NCBI RefSeq assembly: GCF_009870125.1
Contig: NC_046683.1
Span: 8,060,001 to 8,124,000, forward strand
DNA length: 64,000 nucleotides
Direction of reading: 5' to 3'
Source: Drosophila pseudoobscura
Lineage: Eukaryota; Arthropoda; Insecta; Diptera; Drosophilidae
Position 1 is the stretch's first letter; every line of letters starts with the position of its first letter. This document shows positions 1 to 14,000 of this stretch, piece by piece. The position numbers were made by a program, and so were the translations under genes. The notes below the pieces were generated by a model. The model saw only the letters and a program-made list of their open reading frames with translations. It was not told the origin of the DNA and did not search any database.

Positions 1-1939
1 GTTGGTTATTGTTTTTGAATTGAGATTTCGGTTTTGGATTGATTTGATTTTGGTTTTTGGTTGATTGGTTTGATTGATTGGTTAATTCGATTTAATATAA
101 GTATTTTTTGGTTTTTCAATTGGTTCAGTGAGGTTTATATATATATATATATATATATATAAATATATTGTTTTTGGATACAATATTTGTTGGTGGTTGG
201 AAGTGGTGGTGGTTTTTGGTGATTCGGTGGCAGTGGTTGTGGAGTTGTGGTTTAGGTGGTGGTGGTTGTGGTTTTTTAGTGGCGGTGGTGGAGCAAGAGA
301 CATATACATATATATAGAAAGAGTTGTTTCATTGCACATTCATTGCATTTTTGAGTATTTTTTTGGTATTGGTATTCGATAATTGCACAGATTTTATATG
401 TATCATTGTTGAGATTGTAATTGTATTTGTTGTTGTTGAATTGTTGTATCATGTTTGTGTTGTAATTGTTTGGAGTTAGAGTTGATTTTTTGGAGAGTGT
501 TGTGGCATCGATTTCCGATCGACGTTGTTCGGGGCCCAATTGTTGGGTTATATATATATATATATAGGATATATCGTTGCATATATATATACACATATAT
601 ATATACAACGGAATATATAGATATATGCATGTATGTGTGTATACATAATTATAATATATTTCACATTTGTTGAGATGTGTGCGTGGATTGTTTTTGATTG
701 TAGATGTTGTTGTTGTATGTCGTGTAGGTATATATATATATATCATTGCGTGAGTGTTTGTTATATATTTTATGTATTTTATATATATATTTTGTTTTTT
801 TTTGCATTCATCGATATTTTTTTTTTTTTTTTTTTATTGATTTCGGATTGGGTTATCCCGATTTTGAGACCACATTATGGTTTTTTGGTTTTTTTTCGTA
901 CACAAATAAATATGGAAAAGGAAATTAAAAAAGAAATATGATTATTAATTTCTGTATTTCGTGAGACTGTTTCATTTTTTGCATTTTAATTTTTTCTTGG
1001 TTTGTTCTGTATGTGTGTGTATATAAGAAATATATATATGCTATTGGAAATCAAGGTAAATATATATAGATATGTATGTCATGTATGTCAAAAAATATGA
1101 GGAAAAAAACATGTTCAAATATCGGGTGTAACTGTATTTGCGATCTGTGCAAAAGTGCCAAATCCTCAATACCCTGAAAAAAACCTGAATCTTGCACTCT
1201 TCTATCGATGTACAGATAATACATACATCCGCTGTACAAACTATCATTCGATTTATCCATGAAACACTGTACCTATCATTTCTGTAACTATCACCCATGA
1301 GAAGAAAGTCCTACTCCTTATTTACTGTCCATTAATAATAATATCTCCTAACCCAAACAATAACTATCCAAACTATTGATATTCCATCTATATTAAGTAT
1401 TAAAACAATCTCTATGATAAACCAGTACTCTTTAGATTATATAAAATCCCATTGAAATTCCATATACATATCATTTAACATACATATGTATATTCGGACT
1501 TTAAGTCTGGACAAATCCCTTGCAAATCTCTTCATTAACGTTTATCCTCATCTACAAAAATTGCATTCATGATAAGATAGATGTACGTACATGTATATAT
1601 TGTACTTAAATGTGAGGCGTTTAGAGAGATACGCCATCAGGTCTGTTGTGTGGATAGTTATATAGTAGATACTTATAAGATATTTGCTTGGTTCTTGGTG
1701 TTCTTGGGTTTTTCTTGTTTTTTTTTTTCTGTGTGGATGTTCTGTGGATGTGTGTTCTGTGTGTGTGTGTGTGTATGTGTGTTTTTGTATCTTGGCAAAA
1801 TAATGAAGCTAGATACATTTGTTATTCAGTTATGAATTACATTGTTTTCTTGTCTTGCATAAAACGGCCTACAGAAATCGAACACAACAATAATATGTAT
1901 GCTCTGAGTCGGTTTTTGTGGCAAGCAACTGATAATTAC
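1..1939 (-). other. cac: cac intron after the IVS3 exon (partial)
   Basis: No coding exon recognised. Contains a GGT-rich stretch near 190-300, alternating TA/ATAC tracts at 135-161 and 545-610, and a GT tract near 1750-1775. The open frames here are products of these repeats. Confidence 0.7.
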
Positions 1940-2023
1940 CCCAAATTCCATCCACAATGCATCCACGATGCTGCCCAGCACGGTAATCAGATCGAATATG
2001 TTCCACGGATCCTTGAAAAAGTT
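1940..2023 (-). CDS. cac: cac exon: IVS3, last cac exon inside the window
   Basis: 84 bp, 28 codons, [18 protein letters not shown], ending DALWMEFG. Acceptor TTGTAG, donor GGG|GTAATT. IVS4 and the rest of the gene lie beyond base 1. Confidence 0.95.
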
Positions 2024-5000
2024 CTACAAAAAGCGATACAATAAAATGTTATTGACGATTTTTTGGATATAAATAAAATTTGCAATGTTGTAGATGCCAT
2101 CTACATTGCAAATTTCAGCATCGATCCGTACAGATTCTATATTGGAATTATGTTGAATCAATTTTAAACTTACCTTGACACCGAATCCAATGATCTTGAG
2201 CACAGTTTCAACGCTAAACATTCCTGTGAATCCCATGTTGATGTACTTGAGTGACTTTTCATACATATCACCCTGATTATGATACTGTTGAGATTTACAA
2301 TTTACAATTTAGTTTATGTATTCATCAAATGAATAGAGTTCAGCGTAGATATCAATCCGTTTGGGGGGTAAATAAAGCTTGCGTTCAGTAGTTGGATAAG
2401 CATTCTCCTTCCCGCAAAGAGGGAGCAGAGCACAAATTTACTCCATAAATATTATTGTATGAAAGGCAAAGGAGGGAGTATTATTCCATTGGAAAATTAA
2501 ATTATATAGTAGAAGAAGATGGTATTAAAGATGACTTGAAATCCCTTCGTATACAAAAATAATACATAAAGGAAATAGATATTCAGAGCAGAGCGTTGGG
2601 AGCGTTTCGGATGATGTAGAGACCCCGCTGTAGGCAACAAAAAATGTATTAAAATCTTTTAAATTACCTTCATCATCAGCAAGAGCGTATTGAACACGAT
2701 CAGCATCATTATAAAGTACTCAAATGGTGTTGAAACCACAATACGCCACACTTTGTACTTGAAAGTGTTCCGGTTTTTGGGCATATAGCGCTCGAGTGGG
2801 CGGGCTCCGATTGTGAAATCAATGCAGGATTTCTGGAGTGGAGAGAAGACCGATTATGTAGCAATATTTTGATGCCCTTTGCGACGAGCATTCGTGGCAT
2901 TTCGAAGGGGGGCGAAGCTTTCATTCACAACTCAATGCAATTTCTGTCAAAGTACGAGTACAACTAAAGGTGTTTTCAACATTTCAACAATTACGATACA
3001 AACATTTCATTCACATATTTAATACAATTTTGTAACACTAATTGGGTTTCTAATTATCTATATACATGTAACTACATGTTGTTTGGACTGTTGCCTATAT
3101 ATGGAGTAGTTTTATGTCGATTAATCCCAATGTTTTGATTTATGTCGAAGCAAACACAAAAAGGGGAATGTGTACAGAGGGTAATAAAAGCAAATTGGAA
3201 TTTGTTGGTTGTCTACCTCATTGATCAGAACACAAAATACATTCATACATAACATGCCCAATTTTATTGGATGAAATTTTCGTATATCTTCTCTATAGGA
3301 TCTATAGGATGTGTGTTAATCTGGTACTTGGGATTGGATTTACTCTGATCTAAATATACTGCTCATACAACAGGAGACTTTTTCTTTTCCAACCTAAGCC
3401 CAAAATGCGGAAATGCAACAGGCATTTCGTTTCATTTCCCATATCTAAAACAGAGGATTAATGTATACATATATGGTCTTACAATGGATACAGAGGATAG
3501 TATTTCTCTATTTGGGGAGAGATTTTCTTTGGAGCATTTGGAGTATACTTACAATCATACAGTCCCTGTTTCGTGGGGGTTGGTTGGTTGGTTGGTTGTT
3601 TGGGGTTGTGGTATTTTTGATTGGCAACTCTTTCGACTGGCGACTACTGAACGATTTCGATCGTTAAATATTCCCGAAAATTCTGAATATTTAATGACCA
3701 TCGTGAGTACAATGAGATATCTCTACTTTCCGGTAAATGTTCACTATTTATATATCAAAAAGGGTATATAGTATGCTAATGCTAGATGTAGCACATTTGC
3801 AGGATCCTATGTTCTATGGCATGTTCTTGAGTTTTTTTCTATTTTGGTGAGTACTAAACTAAGTAGTTGTGGGGAGTGGGAAAATATTCCCACAGGAGTA
3901 GGGCTAGTAGGCTCACTCTAGAATGGATGGCACATCGACTATACAGAAACATATATAGATGGAGCGTACTATAGAGTATAGAGAGTGTGGTTTTGTGTGG
4001 ATGGTATGGCTGGTTGGGGGGCGGACACGCAGTGGACACCCACTAAAAAACGAAAGGCGAAAGGCAAGGCAAGGCACAAAAACACTTTTCGCACACACAT
4101 TTCTTTGTAGCTATCTCTAGGGTATACATTTATACATACATTGCAATGCACGAGCATCGGGTATCTGGTATCTGGTATCTGTGTGTGTCTGGTACGGTAC
4201 AGTGTGTACATGTTAAGTGAGCCCCAGAGCAGAGCTCAATGTGTATATGTATGTTGTTTTTTTTGTTTTTTTTTGGGTAGCAAGTATTTACGAGTTAGTG
4301 ACATGTACGTGCATATTAATCAATTTAGTTAATGTATTAATTTGTTGTACTATTTTGTTTTTTTTTTTTGATTTGTTTTCTTTTTGATTTGTTTTTTTTT
4401 TTTTTTTTTGTATGGTTACAACTAGCGGTACATTACACGAAACACATATATAAGCAGATTGACAGAGAGATAGAGAGAGAGAGACAGATAGACAGATAGA
4501 GCGTTTGAGGGGGTGGGCGGTGGGGGCTCGCATGGTTGCATGGATAGGATGGGTCTGGCTCACCTGGTTCTTGTCAATTTCACCATCTTGTAACTCAGCT
4601 TCGCCTTGCTCTTGAAATGTGATAATAATCAAGGCCACGAATATGTTGACGAAGAAGAATGGAAATACAATAAAATAGACAATATAAAATATGGACATTT
4701 CGATCCGGAAATTTTGGATTGGACCCCTATCTTCATAAGTGGCAGCCATTGAGTGTTGCAAGACCCTATAGTCGCAGTTGAATTCGATGGATCGGATGGA
4801 TAAATTGTATATGGATGTATGAAGAAAAACGATAAAAAATATCATTTAGTTATATTCAATATTCGTTAGATAAATGTTCAATTGATAGATAGGTTGTGAT
4901 AAAGACAGATCAAGAGATAGATATGCATATATCTGTTTAGATACATATATAAAGCATATAGAGTGATAGATAGCAGGTTTACAACAACAATAGGAAGTGG

Positions 5001-8000
5001 GGGTGGGGGGCTTACTGTGGCCATCCCTCGCCGGTCTGGACGGCGAACAGTGTCAGCATCGCGGCCGCAACGTTGTCGTAGTGGAAGGCCCTTGGCTTCC
5101 AGACCCTCAGCTCCTGTCTGGGCAGCAGTTCATCCTCCTCGTACTTGAAGTACGAGCCCCTTCAGATTGCGTTTGTACATGGTATTTGGGTTTTGCGTTT
5201 AGGGTTTTCATGTATTTAATTGATGGTGTTGTTGTTGTTGTTGTTTTGGTCGTGATTTAAGTCATTGGCAATGGCAATTATTGGTTGTGGTTTTAATTAG
5301 TAATTTCATTTGAGACTCAGTAGAGAGAACGTACAGAAATGATACAATAGTTTAGGCACAACAGAACACACTACGAGGTGAACAGAAAAACGCAACAGAT
5401 CGAAAACTAAAGTATGCCAAAGCATATCCTAAAACTAAAGGGTTAAACAATTCGAATCGTAATGACTTCATTTTATAAGTATTCAAAATTTCTTTCTTTT
5501 TTTTTTGTTTTTCTTTTAGATTTTTAGCTTTTTTCGACGATGGTGGAAGAGTATGAAATAAATGCAGAAATCGAAATCTAATGTATAGAATTTACAGTTT
5601 ACAGATACAATCTATAGAGACTCGATGTAGATTCGACCAAAGCACAATTTTTATTGCAAGTTCTGCATGATGTCTGTTTGAGTGTATGTCGAGCGGTGTT
5701 GTTGTTAATGAGAGGAGTATGAGCGAGCGAGAGAGAGAGAGAGAGTTATGCATCAAGCGGTTCGCTGCTGGTTGTCCTAATGCATATTGACATTGTACGA
5801 GTATGAAATTTGAATTCGAATCTAACTCTAGTCAAATCAACACTCGTTACAGTCTGAAGAAAAAGGCGTACAAATAAAGAAATGTTCGAAAATCAACGAA
5901 ATATGTATACTTTATCCCTCAAACCCCCCAAGAAACGAGCGAGTGTGCGAGCGGGCGAGTCCTTTACTCTCGTTGTTTTATCGTTGTCGTATCGTCATTG
6001 GCTTCGAGCGTGGTTCGGCCCGTTGTTCGTTCGGTGATGTGTAACAAAGCAGCGCGCTCAAGCGAGTATTTACACTCTACTCTACTCTACCGAATAGCGT
6101 GTAGCGAGTAGCGAGTGGCGAGTGGCGAGTGTTGTCCTCTCAGCTGTTGTTGTTTTTGTTATTTTGGGCGTGAATGTTTTTCAATGCATGTATGCTGGTA
6201 CGAGTATGTACGTGTACATATGTAACTTGATTTGGTATTCTTTTTGTTTCTTATTTTTCTTTTTAATTAAATTTGATTGTGATTTGATTTGATTGATCAA
6301 TTGGATAGATTGGCTGGGGCTCCCAGTTATTGCATACGAAGCCAAACAGTTAAAACAAACCGATACTCTCATTCTTTCAGAGGCGTAAGTATCTGCTTTT
6401 GTTTTTCACTTCTCAACTGCGACGTGGCGGCGAGTGTAAGGTCTTTACACTCGACCGACCCATGTATCGCGAGTGCACGTTGTGCGAGTAGTCGTTTGGC
6501 GGAGTGACGACAGTTTCAATTCAATTTGTGGTAATTTTTGGTGGTAAAAATACATAATACATAATGAAACTCTAATGCACACACATAAATATGGGGAAAG
6601 AGCTCGTCATCTAATTGGTTTAGTGTCTATGGAGTCTACGAGATGGTTTTTACGATTCCTACAATTATAGCAGATCAGATCTATTCATACACTAGTCTTT
6701 ACACAATGTTTTTGGCAATCAAAAATCAACACGGTATCGCCTCTTTCTATACAGAAACTCATACATATTTCGATCTCGATATGTACAAATGCTATTTTGG
6801 GATGAGAAAATGCTTTGGACGGTGGGGACGCTTCTAGAGGTTGAGAACTGACTGGAAACTGGAGAAAAACTATTCTGTAACCGGGCCGTTGGCTTTTCTC
6901 TCTTCTCTGAGTTATTGTTGAATGGATATAGTATACCTATAACTATACCTAAGTATACCTATTCCTAACACGGCCCGTGTTTTTGCTATGCGCGTGCTTA
7001 TTAAGAAATCTTCTGGTAGTAATATGGACTCTTTGGTATTTGGAGAATACCCAATTTGCAAATAAATGAAACATAGTAGTAGTAGTATCTTGATGATTTA
7101 TATATACACAGGCTAAGCGCGGTGGTTCTTCTTCTTTTCTTGCTCTTGCATTTGAATTATACTCGCAATAGGATAATTTGATATTGGTCTTTCCCGAGAT
7201 TTGATTGGTGATGGCAACAGATACAACAGATAGATATATTGATATACGGCTCAACGGATTATTAACTATATAGATATATAACACAAACATAGAGAAATTA
7301 AGCGTAACTGTAAAAGGTATTTTTCAGGTGGTAACTGGTATCTGTAGTTTCGCATTTCACAGGACTACGTTTCTGTATGTTGATTCGGGCGCATTTTCGT
7401 ATAAATTTTTCTTTTTGCCATTTTTTTGTATGTCCGGTTAAGTCTGGAATGCTTCTCTTTCCTTATTTTCCTTTCCATTTTTTCTTTATTATTTTTTATT
7501 TTTTGTTTTTTTTTTTTTTTTTGGTTTTTGGCCCGTTTGCGAGCATGACTGTTGATTAGACAAGTCAGGCAAGAAAAACTGGGCAAGAAACTTTAAAATG
7601 CTACTCTTACATTCTGTTGAATCAGTGCACCTTTTTTGTTTACTCGATAACGAAAGATGATAAACGTAACGAACAGAAGAAACACAATATCTTAAGAGAC
7701 ATGTAAAAAGGTTAACGAAAACGATCATTCAACACACATACGAAACAGGGTCGGGCGAGGGACGTGGACGGGAACGGGGAGAACTAATGTCTTAAATGCT
7801 CCCCATTTCGATTTATTTACAAGGATCGGCTCCCTTTCTCTATTCACTTTTTGCGGTATTACTGATGCCAGTATACGAAACCCCATCATCGGATCAAGGG
7901 TTACGGATCCACAGACTATACTCTCTCTGGATGCTCTTAACTTACAAAACATATATGTATATGTATGTATGCATGTACGAGTAGATAGGAACACAGAACA

Positions 8001-11000
8001 GACATAGGCATGTACTATATATATATGTATATATGTACAGACGTATATATAGGTCTCGGATATACATATATTGAGATATATAGCTAAACAACAAAACCAT
8101 ACAGCTAGACATCAATGTGTGGGGAGAGAGGATTATTAGATGGCGGAGGCATGTCCAGGTGGATAACCCCTAATGATTTCTACTGTATATTGTTTTATTT
8201 TAGATATGTATGAATGTACAATGTAAGTTGTCCCCTAATAGTAGACCTCTCCGTACGAGTGGGTGAAATGATTTTGTTGTTCTTTCTAGCTCTAGAAGCT
8301 ACGCAATGTACGTACGAGTTATTGTATGTATCTAAGTATTTAAAGTTCTATTTTTGATGGATACTGACTTCTGGATACTTGGATCTTCGACAGAGAAACA
8401 TACAACAGAGAGACAAAGTTAGCAACAGAGTAACAGACAGATAGATAGCGAGAGAGAGAGTTACAGTCGTAGAGATCGTGTGTGTTTGTGTGTGAGAGAG
8501 TGGGAGAGCTAGCCACTATATAGAGGATATAAATTGATCAAACCTAAAACATAGAGATAACTACTACAGAAGGATCGAAAAACTTATATGACATTATGGT
8601 CGAGAGCCCTATGGCAAACAAATGATCCCAAAAACGATACGACACACATATACAACGAAGAATCAAATGATGGGGTCTAAGTAATATATTTGTAAATATA
8701 ATAATATAATAAAAGAAAAGTTCATAATAAGGATAATACAATAAGAAAACCAAACAGTAAAGGAAACTCAAACGGAAAGAAAAACAGAAAACCAAACAAT
8801 AGAGAGCGAACGAACAAACGGAAAATTTTGAAAGTTGACTATAAATTTTACTTACTGGCACTCTGCGGAAGTATGTTTACTTTCGTCCGTACAATAAAAA
8901 AATTTTCCATTGAACAATTGTACTCCAATAACAGAAAATATAAATTGAAACAATATGTACACGATTAGAATGTTAACAACATTTTTCAATGAGTTCACGA
9001 CGCAATCGAAGACGGCTTTCAATTTTGGTACACGCTTAATGGTCTTCAATGGCCGGAGTACACGCAATACACGTAGCGATTTAATAGTCGATAAATTTTG
9101 TCCAGCGCTGCTACCGCTCATATCGAAACCGAAACTAACAGCAGCGCATATAACGACCACAGCATCCATAATATTCCAGAATTCTCTTAAATAGCTGCCA
9201 GGGTGCAGTATCACACCCAAGTCTACAATTTTCAGCAACATTTCTATCGTGAATACGCCGGTAAATGCATAATCAAAGTAATTCAATATCTTGTTTCGCC
9301 TCGAGTTCTCACGAACGGGATCTTCGGCTGCTAATGCTATTGATGACATTGAGATGACGACCATAATGAAGAAATCAAAATATGGCAAATTAACAACCCA
9401 ATGGGCGCCGCGTCGTATGCTGTATAAGAGTCGTTCGTTTATCGTTTATCGAATATATATCGGACATCGAATGTGGGTTTTTTGTTTGTGGGTGGTATCG
9501 GTAATCATAATTAGATTTAGTTTTGGTTGATATGGTATCGTCATAAAATTAGGCGCATGATCATTTTTTTTTTTCATTCGGGGTGGCATCAAATTCGGTT
9601 TGCAGTTTCGTTTTGGTTTTTATATATAATTTGTTTTGTATTTTTAAGTGTTTTTTTTTTTTGTTGTCATTTTCATTTTCCGATTGCGATGTATTATTTC
9701 GTCACCCGTTTATTAGTTTTGATATTTTTGGTTGTTGGATTTCATATTTTTGTAGTCGTTCCAATTGATATTTTAAAATTTGAATATTTGTTTTGTGGTT
9801 GATTATAATTTAGAAATGCGTTCGTCGTTGTTGTTGAAGTTGTTGTAGATGTTGTTGTTGTTGTTGTTGTTGAAGGTGTTTTTGTTGAGATGGATGTTGA
9901 GAAGATAGATGATGATTGCCGTTTATCGTGGTGGTGTTTGTTGTAATGGTGTTTTGGTGATTATTTTGATGGTGATTGGTGATAGTAATCAGATATTGTT
10001 GTTGAATATATTTACAAATAGATGTCGATTCATACAATCAATCGATTGATTAATATTTGTTTTGTTTTGTTGGTTGTGTGCAACATAAAATTGTAACGAA
10101 TCCAAAAAGGTAAAAGGTAAAAAAGAAAAAAAAAGTTTTAAAAATAGTTAGTGATTTTGTTATACTCAGTTTGATTTCGTTGATTATCATAAATAGATTA
10201 GAGTAATGTCATTGATAGGGCTATTTGATGTAACGATTAAATATATATATATATGTATATATGTATAATATATAGAGCAACAATTAACGATATCTAAGCA
10301 ATGCCCGAGAATACCTGCAAAAAGGAGCCTTGGATCGACACCACGGACTAAATGGAAATGGAATCTACGAAACGAGTTGGTACTCTTAAATTATTCGCGT
10401 TTAATTAGGCATCTGTCTTTCCCCCAGTTTTAGGTTGGCCGACTCTGTATCGACCGGACGATGCATTCATATATGTTACATATGAGAAGTTCCTGGAAGA
10501 GATCTGGATTATCTTACATCTACGAGTAGTATGACAAAAAAAAAACCCCCCGGCACGTAGCCCTCACAACAACGGAAAGCCTCATGACGTGATAGATTGG
10601 AAGCATGATTGAGTGGATGGAAGAATATTTACGGATTGGTTGGTGAGAGTATAAACATCGATGAGTATGGCAACATTGGCTTCGGTCCCTCGGTCACTTC
10701 CTCCTCCTCCTTTTTCTCCTCCTCCTTCTTTTTGCTCTTTCCTTTCGTTACGGCCACAGTGCCGTCGCCGTTTTCCACATGTACGCCATCGCCCTGTAGG
10801 GCCTCCATTTCCTTTTCAAGTTCTTGCAGTTGTTTCTCTTTATCCTCTTCGACTTGTTCCTCTTCGGCTGCTGTTAACTCTTGTGCATTCGCCAAATTAT
10901 CAACGGCGATAGCCAAGAAAACATTTAAGAGCGTGTAATTACCGAAGAGTACCAAAACGATAAAGTATCTGTTTGGGGGGATAACATCAAGAACACAATA

Positions 11001-14000
11001 GAAATTAAGTGATTGAATGGATTTACATTATAGCGTTTCTTAGTCTAGGATCTATGCATGAGAGGTGTATGTATGTATGCATGTATGTATGAACAGGCAA
11101 TCAATCAAGTATTCCGAACAAGATCTTGGAGTGGGTAGTGGGGTAGTGGTAGGAACTATGAGAACTACGGTTACTACTACACAGCTGTCTTAGAGCCAAG
11201 GCCAACAAGTCGTGGAAAAGCTGCAAAGATAGATATGGTAATGGAAACGTAAGGCATTAGCTTTCGTGTAAAGTTTCAATTAGCATTTTTTCTACACTTA
11301 CGGATTTGGTGACCGTTGATTTGGGGTGGCGCAGGTTGACTCTTGCTGATGGACGTGGAACGTGTAACTTTAGGGACTTGGGCTTGCAGAATTTCAATAA
11401 TTTCAATAAAATTCTTCAAGCTCCAAAGTCTCTTTGGTTTTTTTTTCGTGCTCGATTGCACAGATTAATGGTTCGACGTTCAATGACTAGGACTCCTCTT
11501 CGATTTTAGGGAGTTAAAGGACACACAAATACGAAATACAAAATACGAATACGAATACGGAATACTAAGCTAACGTACAAGTACGACCGATATACATTTA
11601 AATGAGTCAGGGAGTAAGTTCTAGAATTAGCTAGGGTCCCAGAGGAGATATGGGAGTGGGGGGTTATCTGATATTAGTTAGCTCGGTAAATATTGAATTC
11701 CAAAAATTGAATGCAAATAGCGTACAATGCATATGATCAAGACAGAGAGAGAGAGAGACAGTGAGAGAGTGTACAAGATTAAGCCGAAAAACTTACATAG
11801 AGTAAATCATTCCTTTCTGTGCACCACCTTGCGATATGATGCCCTGGTACATGACTTCGTTCCAATCCTCGCCAGTGAGAATTTGGAATACGGTCAACAG
11901 GGCTATCGGGAATGTATTAAAATTGGTCTCGGGCGTGCCTCCGGGCAGATTGAACTGACCGCCAAATAGCTGCATGCCAAGCAGTGCGAATATCAGTATG
12001 AACAAGAAGAGCAGGAACAGCAGCGAGATAATCGATCTCATTGAGTTCAGCAGTGAGATGACTAGATTGCGCAGCGATGACCAGTATTTGGTTACTTTGA
12101 AGATGCGCAGTAGTCGCAGTGCACGCAGCACGGACAGACCGAACGAGCCTCCCTTGACCTCGGACCAGATCACCTCGAATATCGAACCACTAATGACAAC
12201 ACAATCAAAACGGTTGAACGACGACTCAAAGTAGATGCGGGGCCCCAAAGCGTACATCTTGATGAACATCTCCGACATGAAGAGACCGAGGAATATGAAT
12301 TCCGCATAATCTGAAATATCAAACACGAAACGAAACATTTAATCGACCGATGATCCATCTGATCTACTGATCTACTTACACAGAAATTCTGTGAGGAACG
12401 ACGGCTGGCCATAGTGCTCGACGGCCACACAAACTGTGTTCAGAAAGACGAGTACGATCACGAACCAGTAGAACCACTGCGTCTTCACCGTGTGACGGAT
12501 CCAGAAGCGAAATCTCTTCTCCGCTCGCCAGAATCCCGTACAACTGCCTTGAGGTTTAGAGCGAGTTTTCAGATAACCTGCGGGATGGAAGACACACACA
12601 AAGAACCAAAACGAACAGACATTGTTAGCAAGGTTCAATAGATCACGTTGTGTGGGAACATATATGAATATAATCTCCACCTATGGCGCACAACCAGATA
12701 CTACAGTGCGTTTCAGAACTAAAAGTTTTTCAACTTTCATCTGTTATAGCTCTAAAACCCACTGTTATCTTATATTAATTTTACTCAAATACAATGTGAT
12801 GGAGATATATTGTATGTAGACACAGTGGTTGTTGCCTTGGTTACTCTATAATTATTGGCACTTAGCATACATATACATACATATGTGGTAAGAGTACATA
12901 CGTAATACAGACAGATCTAATCGATATAAGTACGATGTTACGTTACACAGGTGTGATGCACCCATAGGACTAGCACTAGACAGAGATTACTTTTTTGTGC
13001 CGCGGATGTACATACATACATATGATATGTATTCATGCTCTTTAAATCTCAGTTCAAATATTATTTTCTACTTAAAATTTAAATGTTGTTCTTTTCAGCC
13101 TAAGCTTTTTTTTTAGTATATTTAATCGATTTTTGTACTTTGATTTGCTATTATTATTGTTGAGTTTAAAGTTATCCCTTATTATGTCATAAATCATAGG
13201 AATAATATCATTAAATTGATCGGCAAAGAACAGATAAAGGACTGTATAAATTGCTATACATGTATACGCTAGAGTAGAACGCTATCCACGAGTAGAAATG
13301 TATTCTTATGGGAAATATCATTTATCTTTTTTTATTCTTTCTAGTCAAAGCTGTACCTTTAAAAGAAATGTACATCTGATTGGAATTTGCATTTGCTTTG
13401 TTTTTAATTGAATTTAATTTTCACTCTTGTCCTACAAGATGTTATTTTTGTTCTGGTTAGCATTCCGTTAGATCATCTAGTCAGATATATGTTTAGAGTC
13501 CAACTTGAGCATTTTGTTGGGAACCCTTGTTGGAAATGGTATGAATTTTCATTTTACACCAGAATAAACAATACAAAATAATTTCCCTTTATTCTTTTTA
13601 AATCTAGTTATACATATAGAACATTTCTAATGGCCCGCGCCTCATAATTATGCGTCTGGATCATAATTCTGAATAAATCAGGATCACACATTATTTAGAT
13701 GATTTCGGTATCAATTGGTGCACTATATCAAAGACCTATTTATGATGCAATCTAAATCTAACCCGAAAGAATGTTTGCAAGCAGTAAAATGGTCTAATTG
13801 TATGGTCTACTCTTTTCTTTATACAAAAACACATTTGTGTGAACTTTACATACGAGTGGAAGTACAACAAAGATTATGATTTATGTATATAGGTTCTGTT
13901 GTGCGGAGCATTAATTTTAGATAACTGCTTCACCGATTCGTGTGTTGTGTATGTGTGTGTGTGTGTGTTTTGGGTTGTGCAGCGAATAAATAAATTATAA

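Noticed and set aside
11276..11461. Minus-strand open frame with a perfect donor (CC|GTAAGTG) between cac exons at 11797 and 10968
   Set aside because: It has no acceptor giving a phase that fits the phase-2 junction between IIS5-pore and IIS6, and inserting it would disrupt helix IIS6.
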